From contig CM050451.1 of NCBI GenBank assembly GCA_027563935.2, positions 101,025,565 to 101,089,564 on the forward strand: a stretch of 64,000 nucleotides of DNA, in the 5' to 3' direction. Of this stretch, positions 19,396 through 30,378 are shown in pieces. Under the pieces are notes generated by a model. The model was given only the letters and a program-made list of their open reading frames with translations, did no database searches and had not been told where the DNA came from. Each line of letters opens with the position of its first letter. Within the stretch, counting starts at the first letter, position 1. The translations under genes were made by a program, and so were the position numbers. Origin of the DNA: Costus lasius (taxonomy: Eukaryota; Streptophyta; Magnoliopsida; Zingiberales; Costaceae).

Positions 19396-22300
19396 TGTAA
19401 GATCCAAGGATCTTAAGTTCTGGTAAGCATTATTTTGATTTAAATAAAATTATTGACTATGATAATTTTATGTATTGGTTGTCAAATTATAGTTAATTAA
19501 CTAGAGATTTTGGTTGTTAATTTATTGTAAATAAATTAGAGATTATTTATTTGATTGTTGGCTGATTTATGATAAATTATTATTGGTTGTTCATGATAAA
19601 TTAATTAGGATTTATGGTTGTAAATTGTAAGTTAATTAATTAGAACTTATTGGTTAATTAATTAAATCCTTATTGGAATCCTTATTGGATTTGTGTTTAA
19701 GTGAAATAATTAATTGGATATTAGATTTAAAATTTAAATTATTAGTTAAATGGATTAAGTCCTAATCGGATTAACTAATTGGGTTTTAAAATTCGAATTT
19801 AGTTAGTTAAATGGGTTAAACCTATTTGAATTAATGGGTTAATGGGTTTAAAATTTTAAAATCCAAAGTTTAAGTGGGAATTGCGCTTAGGGTAAGAGTT
19901 TTTGGCGATTTTGGCTTGAGGAAAATTGTGGGCGACGGCTTGAGAAGAAGTGGCGATTCTTGAGGAGTTTTGAGGTGATTTTCTTCATCTTCTTCCCTTG
20001 GCGATTTTTCCTTGAAGAGAAGAAATTCCTTTGGCGAGTTCTTGAAGATTTTTGGGCGACTTAAAAGCTTTAGACGATTTCTTTTGTGGAGAATTTTCGG
20101 TTTAAGAGGTGAGTGGTGTGTCTTTTCGATTCCTAGCAATTTGGTTGTATTAATTAATGAGTTAGATTGATTGGAAAGTTTTATCATGCTAAAAACCGAA
20201 TTTGAGCCATTTATTTATGAAAACCGAAATTTGATATTAATCTTGATATTGTGGTTAACATGTTTACATGTGAATTGAATCTTGATATTTCTCCATGAAA
20301 AGTTAGTTTAGGGTATTTTCCATGAAAACCGAATTTAAGGCATATCTCCATGAAAACCGAATTTAGGGTAATTATTGTGTGGAGTTTAGGAAGCATTAAA
20401 TCATTGATCTTGAGTATGAAATTCTTGTTAACTAAGGTGTTAATTAAGGTGTATTTTTAAATTGATATTATGTTTGAAACCGTGGGTTACATGTGTGATT
20501 TGTAAAGCAATTATGCTTTAATTTTATGTTGATTTTTGGGGCGCATGATAAATGTTATATGTCGAATTTTATGGATGCTTGATAAATTGCCAATAATGTT
20601 ATGTTGTAAAACTCATGTTTATTTAATTAAGATCATGTAATCATGTTTGAGAACATTGGGTGATAATTTAGCAAAATTACACTGAACTGACCAGCCTGAA
20701 ATTTAAGGACTACACAATATTCGGTGATATTCGAATATAAAACATTATGTGTTATGTTATATGATTTTGAACAATATGTGTGATTATGTGAATTTTGAAC
20801 AATATGTGTGATTATGTGATTTTGAACAATATGTGTTATGTGATGGGTTTTGTGAATTTGGAAAATTATGGGTTATGTGAATTTGGAAAAAAATTAGGTG
20901 GTTATGTGATGGTTAGGACTAAGGCTAGGTGTAACTATGAACTCAAGGGGATAGTCCTTATGTGATATGTTAAGGGTTTGAATTTCAGCCCTGTATTGTG
21001 ATATGTGAGGGGGTTGATGTTCAGCCTGCCTATTATGATTATTGTGATGGGGGTTGATGTTCAGCCTGCCCGATATGATTTTTTTGTGATGACTATCCTA
21101 GAGTCTAGTTGACACTTAGGAGTCCACCTTTGTGAAATATGTCCACCTTTGTGAAATATGAAATAAGATATGTCTGTTGTCCAGTAGGAACCTTTTGGGA
21201 GAACGGGTTTTGACGCAAAGTGCCATGTCTTGGTCGGACAGGGGCCACCTCTTGATGTCACTACTCTTTTATGTGATGGGGTAATATAAGACGCAAAGTG
21301 CCATGTCTTGATCAGACAGGGGCCACCTCTTGATGTCATTACTCTTTATGTGACGGGGTGATATAAGACGCAAAGTGCCATGTCTTGATCAGACAGGGGC
21401 CACCTCTTGATGTCATCACTCTGATGTGTTATGGGGTGATAGAGCAAAGTGCCACGTCGTGACCTGACGGGGGCCACCTCTTGATTCTACTCACTATCCA
21501 TGTTTATGTGTTGCACGAGATTTTGCAGCTCCCAGTGCTTTGGCCAAGCCGGGTTAGACCATATTGGTCACTACTGAATATGCTGGACAACTAGGTTAAT
21601 TAAGTATGGTGTGTTTAGTTGGTTTAGAATATATGTGTTTAGTTGGTTTAGAGTATAACTCTAGTACCCTGAGTTTGTTATATGTTGGTGTGTACATCTG
21701 ACTGTTTATGTGACTTCTGTATTTAATCTTGTTATTTAATCTTGTTATATGTTGACATTATGTTCCTGTTAAAGATTTTTAAAATAATCGGCCTATATTT
21801 TTGAATGTATATTATGGATGGTCGATTTAGACTATACACTCACTGGGCTGTGTAGCTCACCCCTCACTGTTTTCAGGCATAGAGCAGGGGCGCATTTCAT
21901 GAGTAACATTGGCGTGGATATTATGTTTGCTGCTTAAGAACTTTTATGCTAAAATTTTCTGGGGCCGGTTGTGGCTAAACCATATGATTTATATGAACTA
22001 TGTGAACCATGTGATGTGAACCATGTGAACTATGTGAAATTGTGTTGCCAGATTGTGGCAGTTAACTGAGTTTGATTTTTGTGTCACCGCGGGCTTCAGC
22101 CTGGTTTCGGTGTTTGGTATGAGTTTATAAAATCGATTTTATGATTTTGTTTTGAATTTCGGCTTGTTGTATATTCCGTGCAATCGGTTTTGATATACCC
22201 TGTAACTTGCATATGTCTAGTGCAAGTATTGCCTGGTGGCAGGTACCTTTATGGATTTTATGAATTTGAATCGGTTTTGATATAACTGTTGCCTTGCATA

Positions 22301-22504
22301 TGTCTAGTGCAAGGATTGCGTGGTGGCAGGTACCCTTATGAGATTTGAGTTTTGTGAATTTGTGTGTATGGATTTATGGAAATTTTTCAGATCGTGTTTT
22401 CTTGAACTCGGTTTTACCTAGCATATGATCGATCTTATATGAAACATCCTGTATCATTTGTGAATTGTGCCATTTGTTTGGGGTTAAGAATGTGGGATGT
22501 TACA
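19396..22504 (+). repeat. 5' LTR of element D (3109 bp)
   Basis: TGTAAGATCC...ATGTTACA. AT-rich first 500 bp with many TTAATTAA-like words, four hairpin repeats at about 21218-21488, and paired CATATG hairpins at 22205-22227 and 22292-22314. Offset to the 3' LTR is 7874. Confidence 0.97.
21218..21488 (+). repeat. Four 74-78 bp tandem repeats with hairpin cores in D's 5' LTR
   Basis: GTGCCAYGTC, seven bases, GACRGGGGCCAC starts at 21220, 21298, 21375 and 21449. Three units have CATGTC with GACA, the fourth has CACGTC with GACG, so the paired base changes together. The array recurs at about 29092-29362. Confidence 0.9.
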
Positions 22505-22507
22505 GAA

Positions 22508-22519
22508 TGGTATCAGAGC
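22508..22519 (+). other. Primer-binding site of element D (tRNA-Met)
   Basis: TGGTATCAGAGC, three bases after the LTR end. Confidence 0.94.
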
Positions 22520-22647
22520 AGTTGGCTAGCTAAAACTTAGTTTGGGGGAAAACATGTTTGTGTATTGCTAGACACCTAATAGGTTTATGATTGTTTTCCT
22601 GACTATGATATGTGTGTGACTATGATATGTATGCGTAGGCATTTAAG

Positions 22648-25600
22648 ATGGTGCGAACCAGAGGTAATGCTAGTGATGAGGGCGAGCAGACCCCGAGTCT
22701 CACGAGAACTATTGAGGCTCTGACTGGCATGGTTCAGCAACAAGGTGCTATGATAGAGAGGCAAGCTCAGATGCTGCAGCAGCAGTAGACTCAGCACCAA
22801 GAAGCACAACAGCAGCTTTTGCAGCAGCTGACTCGAGAGAGACCCCAGACTACTACTCGGGCGGTGGGGGATGACTCTCAGGAGGGCGCTCACAGGCGCT
22901 ATGCTTCACTTGTGAGTGAATTCCAGAAACTGGGTCCTAGCTCATTTTATGGAGGCTCAGAATCTAGTACTGCCGAGAACTGGCAGTTGTGCTTGGAAAA
23001 GATTTTCCAAGTCATGCGCTGCTCAGATGAGGATAAGTTATGTCTGACCACCTATATGATGCGTGCGGATGCAGATGAGTGGTGGAAGGGCGTAGTGAGA
23101 CTTGCCGAAGAAAGACATGAGACTGTAGATTGGCCTTACTTCTTGTCTCGATTTAACGAGAAGTACTTCCCAGATAGCTTGGTTGAGGACCGAGAGGTGG
23201 AATTTATTCATCTGGAGCAGGGTGATATGACAGTGGACCAGTATGAATTACAGTTCACGAAATTGGGAAAGTATGCTCCTCACCTGATAAACACTGAAAA
23301 GAGGAGAGCTACCAAGTTTCTCAGAGGTCTCAGATGGGATATTAGGGAGCAGGTTGGTGCTCAGCATTTGGAGACCTATGTTGAGACTGTTGGGCGAGCA
23401 CGTACCATAGAGAGATATATATCTGAGAGGAGTTCTCATGTTGCCGTGACAGTAGTTCCAGCAGCTGAGGCGGCGGTTCCTCAGCATGGCAGTGGCGGCA
23501 AGGGTAAGAAGTACCCTAGGCATAAAGATTATAAGAAGAGCAGGTATAAGCCTTACTCCTACAAGGCACCGCAGCAGTCCAGGGATGCACCGCAGCAGTT
23601 CAGGGATGCCAGGGATGCAAGAAACGGTATCACTTGTAGTCATTGTGGGCTCAAGGGACATCTAGTGAAAGACTGCCATAGGAAGAATGGTGTATGCTTC
23701 AGGTGTAAGAAACCAGGGCACATGGCTAAGGACTGCAGAGAACCTGAGATGCAACCTAGAGGCGCAGATAAGCCTACAGTCCAGACTAGAGTGTATGCTG
23801 TGGCTGAGAAGGATACACGAGCTTCCCGATCCGTCGTGGAAGGTACTTTATTCGTATTTGATCAGTTAGCCCGCATATTATTTGACCCTGGTGCAAATTT
23901 ATCTTTTGTATCTGTTAAGTTTGCTGCATGTTTACCTGTTGTACCTAAGATGCTAGATTATGTTGTGTCTGTCAGTACTCCCTTAGGAAAGTCATTATCT
24001 ACAGACACTGTGTGTGCTGATTGTGTAGTACATGTAGAGGGTTATGAGTTTCTGGTAGATCTAATCCTCTTAGACATGCAAGATTATGATGTCATCTTAG
24101 GAATGGATTGGTTGTCTTCGCATCATGCTTCTGTGGATTGCTTTGAGAAAGTAATCACTTTAAACTTGTTAGATGGGAATCGGATTTTTGTGAGAGGTCT
24201 AGTGTCAGACCAAGGACCGCGTGTGATATCTTTCCTGCAGGCCAGGAAATTACTTGCTAGTGGGTGCAAGGGTTATCTTGCTCATGTTAAAGTGCAGGAT
24301 GACTCTACTTCTGATCTGACTCAGATGTCGGTGGTGAAAGAATTTCCTGATGTGTTCTCTGAGGAATTTTCAGGCTTACCACCAATTAGAGAAGTGGAGT
24401 TTGGCATTGAGTTGGCGCCAGGTACGGCACCTATCTCCAGAGCTCCTTATCGTATGGCTACTTCAGAGTTGGCCGAGCTTAAGAAACAACTGGAGGAATT
24501 GTTAGAGAAAGGGTATATTCGGCCTAGTGCTTCACCTTGGGGAGCGCCAGTGTTGTTTGTAAAGAAGAAAGATGGAACCCTGAGGATGTGTATAGACTAC
24601 AGGCAATTGAACCAAGTGACTATCAAGAATAAGTATCCTCTTCCCAGAATTGATGATCTATTTGATCAATTACAGGGAGCTACAGTGTTCTCTAAGATTG
24701 ATCTGAGATCAGGGTATTATCAGCTTAGAGTCAAGGATGAGGATATATTTAAGACTGCTTTCAGGACCAGGTATGGGCATTTCGAATTTTTAGTTATGCC
24801 TTTTGGACTGACGAATGCACCTGCTGTCTTCATGGATTTGATGAACAGGGTATTCCATGAGTTGCTTGACTCTTGTGTGGTGGTCTTTATAGACGATATA
24901 TTGGTGTACTCTCAGACTACCTCAGATCATGTCAGTGATTTGCGCAGAGTATTGGAGATCTTGAGGAAGAACCGATTATATGCCAAGGCTAGTAAGTGTG
25001 AGTTCTGGCTAGAGAAAATCAGTTTCTTGGGACATGTGATTTCTGGTCAGGGGGTGTCTGTGGATCCAGTTAAAGTGCAAGCCATTCTTAATTGGGGAAG
25101 ACCGACTAGTGCTACTGAGATCAGGAGTTTTCTGGGTTTGGCAGGTTACTACCGGCGATTTGTTGAGGGATTTTCCAAGCTGGCGGGTCCTTTAACTAAA
25201 TTAACCAGAAAGGAGGCCAAGTTTATTTGGGATGACAAGTGTGAAGAGAGCTTCCAAGAGCTGAAGAGGAGGTTGACTAGTACACCGATCCTCATTATTC
25301 CTAGTGATGGGGAAAGGTTTACTGTCTATACCGATGCTTCAGGCAAAGGGTTGGGTTGTGTCTTGATGCAGAAGGGTTCTGTAGTAGCCTATGCTTCGAG
25401 ACAACTGAAGGAGTATGAATTGAACTACCCTACTCATGACTTGGAGTTGGCGGCCGTAGTCTTTGCGTTGAAGATATGGCGTCACTATTTGTTGGGTCAA
25501 GAGTTTGATCTGTTCACTGATCACCAGAGTCTCAAGTATATCTTCACTCAGAAGGAGTTGAACATGAGACAGAGGAGATGGATGGAGTTGATCAAAGATT

Positions 25601-27240
25601 ATAACTTCTCTATTCAGTATCGGGCTGGAAAGGCCAATGTAGTAGCGGATGCACTGAGTAGACATCCAGTTACTTCAGTAGCTGCACTGCGGGTCAGTGA
25701 GTGGCAGTTACTGCAGGAGTTCAGAGATCTCAGGATCAGCGTTTCTCCTAGAGTTCAGACTGGTTATGTGGCTTTTCTCAGAGTACAGTCTGCTTTGTTG
25801 CAGAAGATCAGAGATCAGCAGTCTATGGATCCGAAATTAGTTCGGATCAGGGATAGTCTGGTTGATGGCGCAGTTCAGGATTTTAGCCTGTCTGATGATG
25901 GTATTCTTCGGTTTCGTGGAAGGGTATGTGTCCCTGAGGAACCAAGCTTGAGGAAAGAAATATTGGAGGACAGCCATAACTCCAAATATTCTCTACATCC
26001 TGGTGTGACTAAGATGTATCAGGACCTCAAGAAAAGTTTTTGGTGGCCGGGTATGAAGAAAGAAGTGTTTGATTTTGTCTCTAGGTGTTTAACCTGTCAG
26101 ACTGTGAAGGCTGAACACCAGAAGCCTGGTGGTTTGTTGCAGTCTCTTCCTATCCCTGAGTGGAAGTGGGAATGTATCAGTATGGATTTTGTATGTGGTT
26201 TGCCCAGAACCAGATTGGGTCATGATGCTATTTGGGTGATTGTTGATAGACTCACTAAATCAGCCCATTTTCTTCCGATTAAGATGACTTATTCTCTAGA
26301 GAGACTGGCTAGATTATATATTGATGAGATAGTCAGACTGCATAGAGTGCCTGTTGATATCGTGTCTGATAGGGACTCTCGATTTCTGTCCAGATTTTGG
26401 AAGAGCTTACAGGAAGGTTTGGGTACTAAGTTGAGTTTTAGTACAGCATATCATCCTCAGTCTGATGGCCAGACGGAGCGTACTATACAAACTCTAGAAG
26501 ATCTGTTGAGAGCCTATGTGGTTGATTGGAGTTCTGAGTGGAACCGGGATCTACCTTTGATAGAGTTTACTTATAATAATAGCTTCCACTCCAGTATTCA
26601 GATGGCTCCTTATGAGGCTTTGTATGGGAGAAGGTGTAGGACTCCCTTGTGTTGGGAGGAAACTGGTGACAGAATGATTTTGAGATCTGATGCAGTTCAG
26701 GAGACTACTGATAAGGTCAGAGAGATTCAGGATAAACTGAAAATTGCTCGGGACAGACAGAAGAGTTATGCTGATAATCGTCGTCGTTCCTTGGAGTTTA
26801 TGGTAGGGGATCATGTTTTCTTAAAGGTGTCACCTACTAAGGGTGTTATGAGGTTTGGCAAAAAGGGCAAGTTGAGCCCTAGGTTTGTAGGCCCTTTTGA
26901 CATTATCGAGAGAATTGGTCCAGTGGCTTATCGGTTAGCTTTACCTCCTGCTATGGATCATGTGCATAATGTATTCCATGTTTCTGTTTTGAGGAAATAT
27001 CATCCTGATCCATCTCATGTGTTGGAGTTGGAACCTCTTCAGATTCAGAGTGACTTGACTTTTGAGGAAAGACCTCTCCGGATTGTGGATAGAAAGGATA
27101 AAGTTCTGAGGAACAAGACTATACCTTTGGTAAAGGTTATCTGGGGAAATCAGTCGGTTGAGGAGGCGACTTGGGAGACTGAAGCTGATATGAGGAAAAA
27201 TTATGCTTACCTCTTTGATGATATGGATGCTGAGCTTTAG
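22648..27240 (+). pseudogene. Element D Gag-Pol, intact except one in-frame TAG at codon 47
   Basis: Start ATG 22648 (MVRTRGN), as in A and I. TAG at 22786-22788 replaces the CAG found in I; the rest is open for 1473 codons from 22819. Gag domain with [13 protein letters not shown]; two CCHC knuckles near 23635-23676 and 23695-23736; protease-like [11 protein letters not shown] near 23881; RT with FIDDIL near 24888; RNase H with [10 protein letters not shown] near 25328; integrase HHCC near 25975-26100; catalytic Asp 26185, Asp 26368 and Glu 26476 (35 residues between the last two); C-terminal [18 protein letters not shown] downstream start at 22819 would drop a 57-codon Gln-rich Gag N-terminus. 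Every enzyme motif I can check is present, so this copy could still supply Pol if the TAG were bypassed. Confidence 0.95.
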
Positions 27241-27256
27241 AGGACTAAAGCTTTAT

Positions 27257-27269
27257 AAGGAGGGAGGAA
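27257..27269 (+). other. Polypurine tract of element D
   Basis: AAGGAGGGAGGAA abuts the TG of the 3' LTR. Confidence 0.9.
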
Positions 27270-30200
27270 TGTAAGATCCAAGGATCTTAAGTTCTGGTAA
27301 GCATTATTTTGATTTAAATAAAATTATTGACTATGATAATTTTATGTATTGGTTGTCAAATTATAGTTAATTAACTAGAGATTTTGGTTGTTAATTTATT
27401 GTAAATAAATTAGAGATTATTTATTTGATTGTTGGCTGATTTATGATAAATTATTATTGGTTGTTCATGATAAATTAATTAGGATTTATGGTTGTAAATT
27501 GTAAGTTAATTAATTAGAACTTATTGGTTAATTAATTAAATCCTTATTGGAATCCTTATTGGATTTGTGTTTAAGTGAAATAATTAATTGGATATTAGAT
27601 TTAAAATTTAAATTATTAGTTAAATGGATTAAGTCCTAATCGGATTAACTAATTGGGTTTTAAAATTCGAATTTAGTTAGTTAAATGGGTTAAACCTATT
27701 TGAATTAATGGGTTAATGGGTTTAAAATTTTAAAATCCAAAGTTTAAGTGGGAATTGCGCTTAGGGTAAGAGTTTTTGGCGATTTTGGCTTGAGGAAAAT
27801 TGTGGGCGACGGCTTGAGAAGAAGTGGCGATTCTTGAGGAGTTTTGAGGTGATTTTCTTCATCTTCTTCCCTTGGCGATTTTTCCTTGAAGAGAAGAAAT
27901 TCCTTTGGCGAGTTCTTGAAGATTTTTGGGCGACTTAAAAGCTTTAGACGATTTCTTTTGTGGAGAATTTTTGGTTTAAGAGGTGAGTGGTGTGTCTTTT
28001 CGATTCCTAGCAATTTGGTTGTATTAATTAATGAGTTAGATTGATTGGAAAGTTTTATCATGCTAAAAACCGAATTTGAGCCATTTATTTATGAAAACCG
28101 AAATTTGATATTAATCTTGATATTGTGGTTAACATGTTTACATGTGAATTGAATCTTGATATTTCTCCATGAAAAGTTAGTTTAGGGTATTTTCCATGAA
28201 AACCGAATTTAAGGCATATCTCCATGAAATCCGAATTTAGGGTAATTATTGTGTGGAGTTTAGGAAGCATTAAATCATTGATCTTGAGTATGAAATTCTT
28301 GTTAACTAAGGTGTTAATTAAGGTGTATTTTTAAATTGATATTATGTTTGAAACCGTGGGTTACATGTGTGATTTGTAAAGCAATTATGCTTTAATTTTA
28401 TGTTGATTTTTGGGGCGCATGATAAATGTTATATGTCGAATTTTATGGATGCTTGATAAATTGCCAATAATGTTATGTTGTAAAACTCATGTTTATTTAA
28501 TTAAGATCATGTAATCATGTTTGAGAACATTGGGTGATAATTTAGCAAAATTACACTGAACTGACCAGCCTGAAATTTAAGGACTACACAATATTCGGTG
28601 ATATTCGAATATAAAACATTATGTGTTATGTTATATGATTTTGAACAATATGTGTGATTATGTGAATTTTGAACAATATGTGTGATTATGTGATTTTGAA
28701 CAATATGTGTTATGTGATGGGTTTTGTGAATTTGGAAAATTATGGGTTATGTGAATTTGGAAAAAAATTAGGTGGTTATGTGATGGTTAGGACTAAGGCT
28801 AGGTGTAACTATGAACTCAAGGGGATAGTCCTTATGTGATATGTTAAGGGTTTGAATTTCAGCCCTGTATTGTGATATGTGAGGGGGTTGATGTTCAGCC
28901 TGCCTATTATGATTATTGTGATGGGGGTTGATGTTCAGCCTGCCCGATATGATTTTTTTGTGATGACTATCCTAGAGTCTAGTTGACACTTAGGAGTCCA
29001 CCTTTGTGAAATATGTCCACCTTTGTGAAATATGAAATAAGATATGTCTGTTGTCCAGTAGGAACCTTTTGGGAGAACGGGTTTTGACGCAAAGTGCCAT
29101 GTCTTGGTCGGACAGGGGCCACCTCTTGATGTCACTACTCTTTTATGTGATGGGGTAATATAAGACGCAAAGTGCCATGTCTTGATCAGACAGGGGCCAC
29201 CTCTTGATGTCATTACTCTTTATGTGACGGGGTGATATAAGAGGCAAAGTGCCATGTCTTGATCAGACAGGGGCCACCTCTTGATGTCATCACTCTGATG
29301 TGTTATGGGGTGATAGAGCAAAGTGCCACGTCGTGACCTGACGGGGGCCACCTCTTGATTCTACTCACTATCCATGTTTATGTGTTGCACGAGATTTTGC
29401 AGCTCCCAGTGCTTTGGCCAAGCCGGGTTAGACCATATTGGTCACTACTGAATATGCTGGACAACTAGGTTAATTAAGTATGGTGTGTTTAGTTGGTTTA
29501 GAATATATGTGTTTAGTTGGTTTAGAGTATAACTCTAGTACCCTGAGTTTGTTATATGTTGGTGTGTACATCTGACTGTTTATGTGACTTCTGTATTTAA
29601 TCTTGTTATTTAATCTTGTTATATGTTGACATTATGTTCCTGTTAAAGATTTTTAAAATAATCGGCCTATATTTTTGAATGTATATTATGGATGGTCGAT
29701 TTAGACTATCCACTCACTGGGCTGTGTAGCTCACCCCTCACTGTTTTCAGGCATAGAGCAGGGGCGCATTTCATGAGTAACATTGGCGTGGATATTATGT
29801 TTGCTGCTTAAGAACTTTTATGCTAAAATTTTCTGGGGCCGGTTGTGGCTAAACCATATGATTTATATGAACTATGTGAACCATGTGATGTGAACCATGT
29901 GAACTATGTGAAATTGTGTTGCCAGATTGTGGCAGTTAACTGAGTTTGATTTTTGTGTCACCGCGGGCTTCAGCCTGGTTTCGGTGTTTGGTATGAGTTT
30001 ATAAAATCGATTTTATGATTTTGTTTTGAATTTCGGCTTGTTGTATATTCCGTGCAATCGGTTTTGATATACCCTGTAACTTGCATATGTCTAGTGCAAG
30101 TATTGCCTGGTGGCAGGTACCTTTATGGATTTTATGAATTTGAATCGGTTTTGATATAACTGTTGCCTTGCATATGTCTAGTGCAAGGATTGCGTGGTGG

Positions 30201-30378
30201 CAGGTACCCTTATGAGATTTGAGTTTTGTGAATTTGTGTGTATGGATTTATGGAAATTTTTCAGATCGTGTTTTCTTGAACTCGGTTTTACCTAGCATAT
30301 GATCGATCTTATATGAAACATCCTGTATCATTTGTGAATTGTGCCATTTGTTTGGGGTTAAGAATGTGGGATGTTACA
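27270..30378 (+). repeat. 3' LTR of element D (3109 bp)
   Basis: Same length as the 5' LTR, with about four by-eye substitutions. It ends at GATAG (30379-30383), the TSD. Confidence 0.97.

Larger units (their letters stand above)
19396..30378 (+). mobile_element. Element D: Ty3/gypsy (Tekay-like), complete, very recent, inserted in C
   Basis: D is 10,983 bp: two 3109-bp LTRs (19396-22504 and 27270-30378), primer-binding site at 22508, gag-pol 22648-27240, polypurine tract at 27257. LTRs run TGTAAG...GTTACA. I count about four substitutions between them by eye (a C/T in the TTTC/TTTT-GGTTTAAG region, an A/T in an AAACCG motif, GACGC/GAGGC in the repeat array, and TATAC/TATCC), so the insertion is young. 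The only coding defect seen is a TAG at 22786-22788. D shares LTR structure and protein sequence with I at the window's right edge, and more distantly with A. Confidence 0.97.

Noticed and set aside
22786..22788. Programmed readthrough stop in D, between Gag and Pol
   Set aside because: The TAG lies only 46 codons into Gag and I has CAG at the same place, so a point mutation is the better reading.
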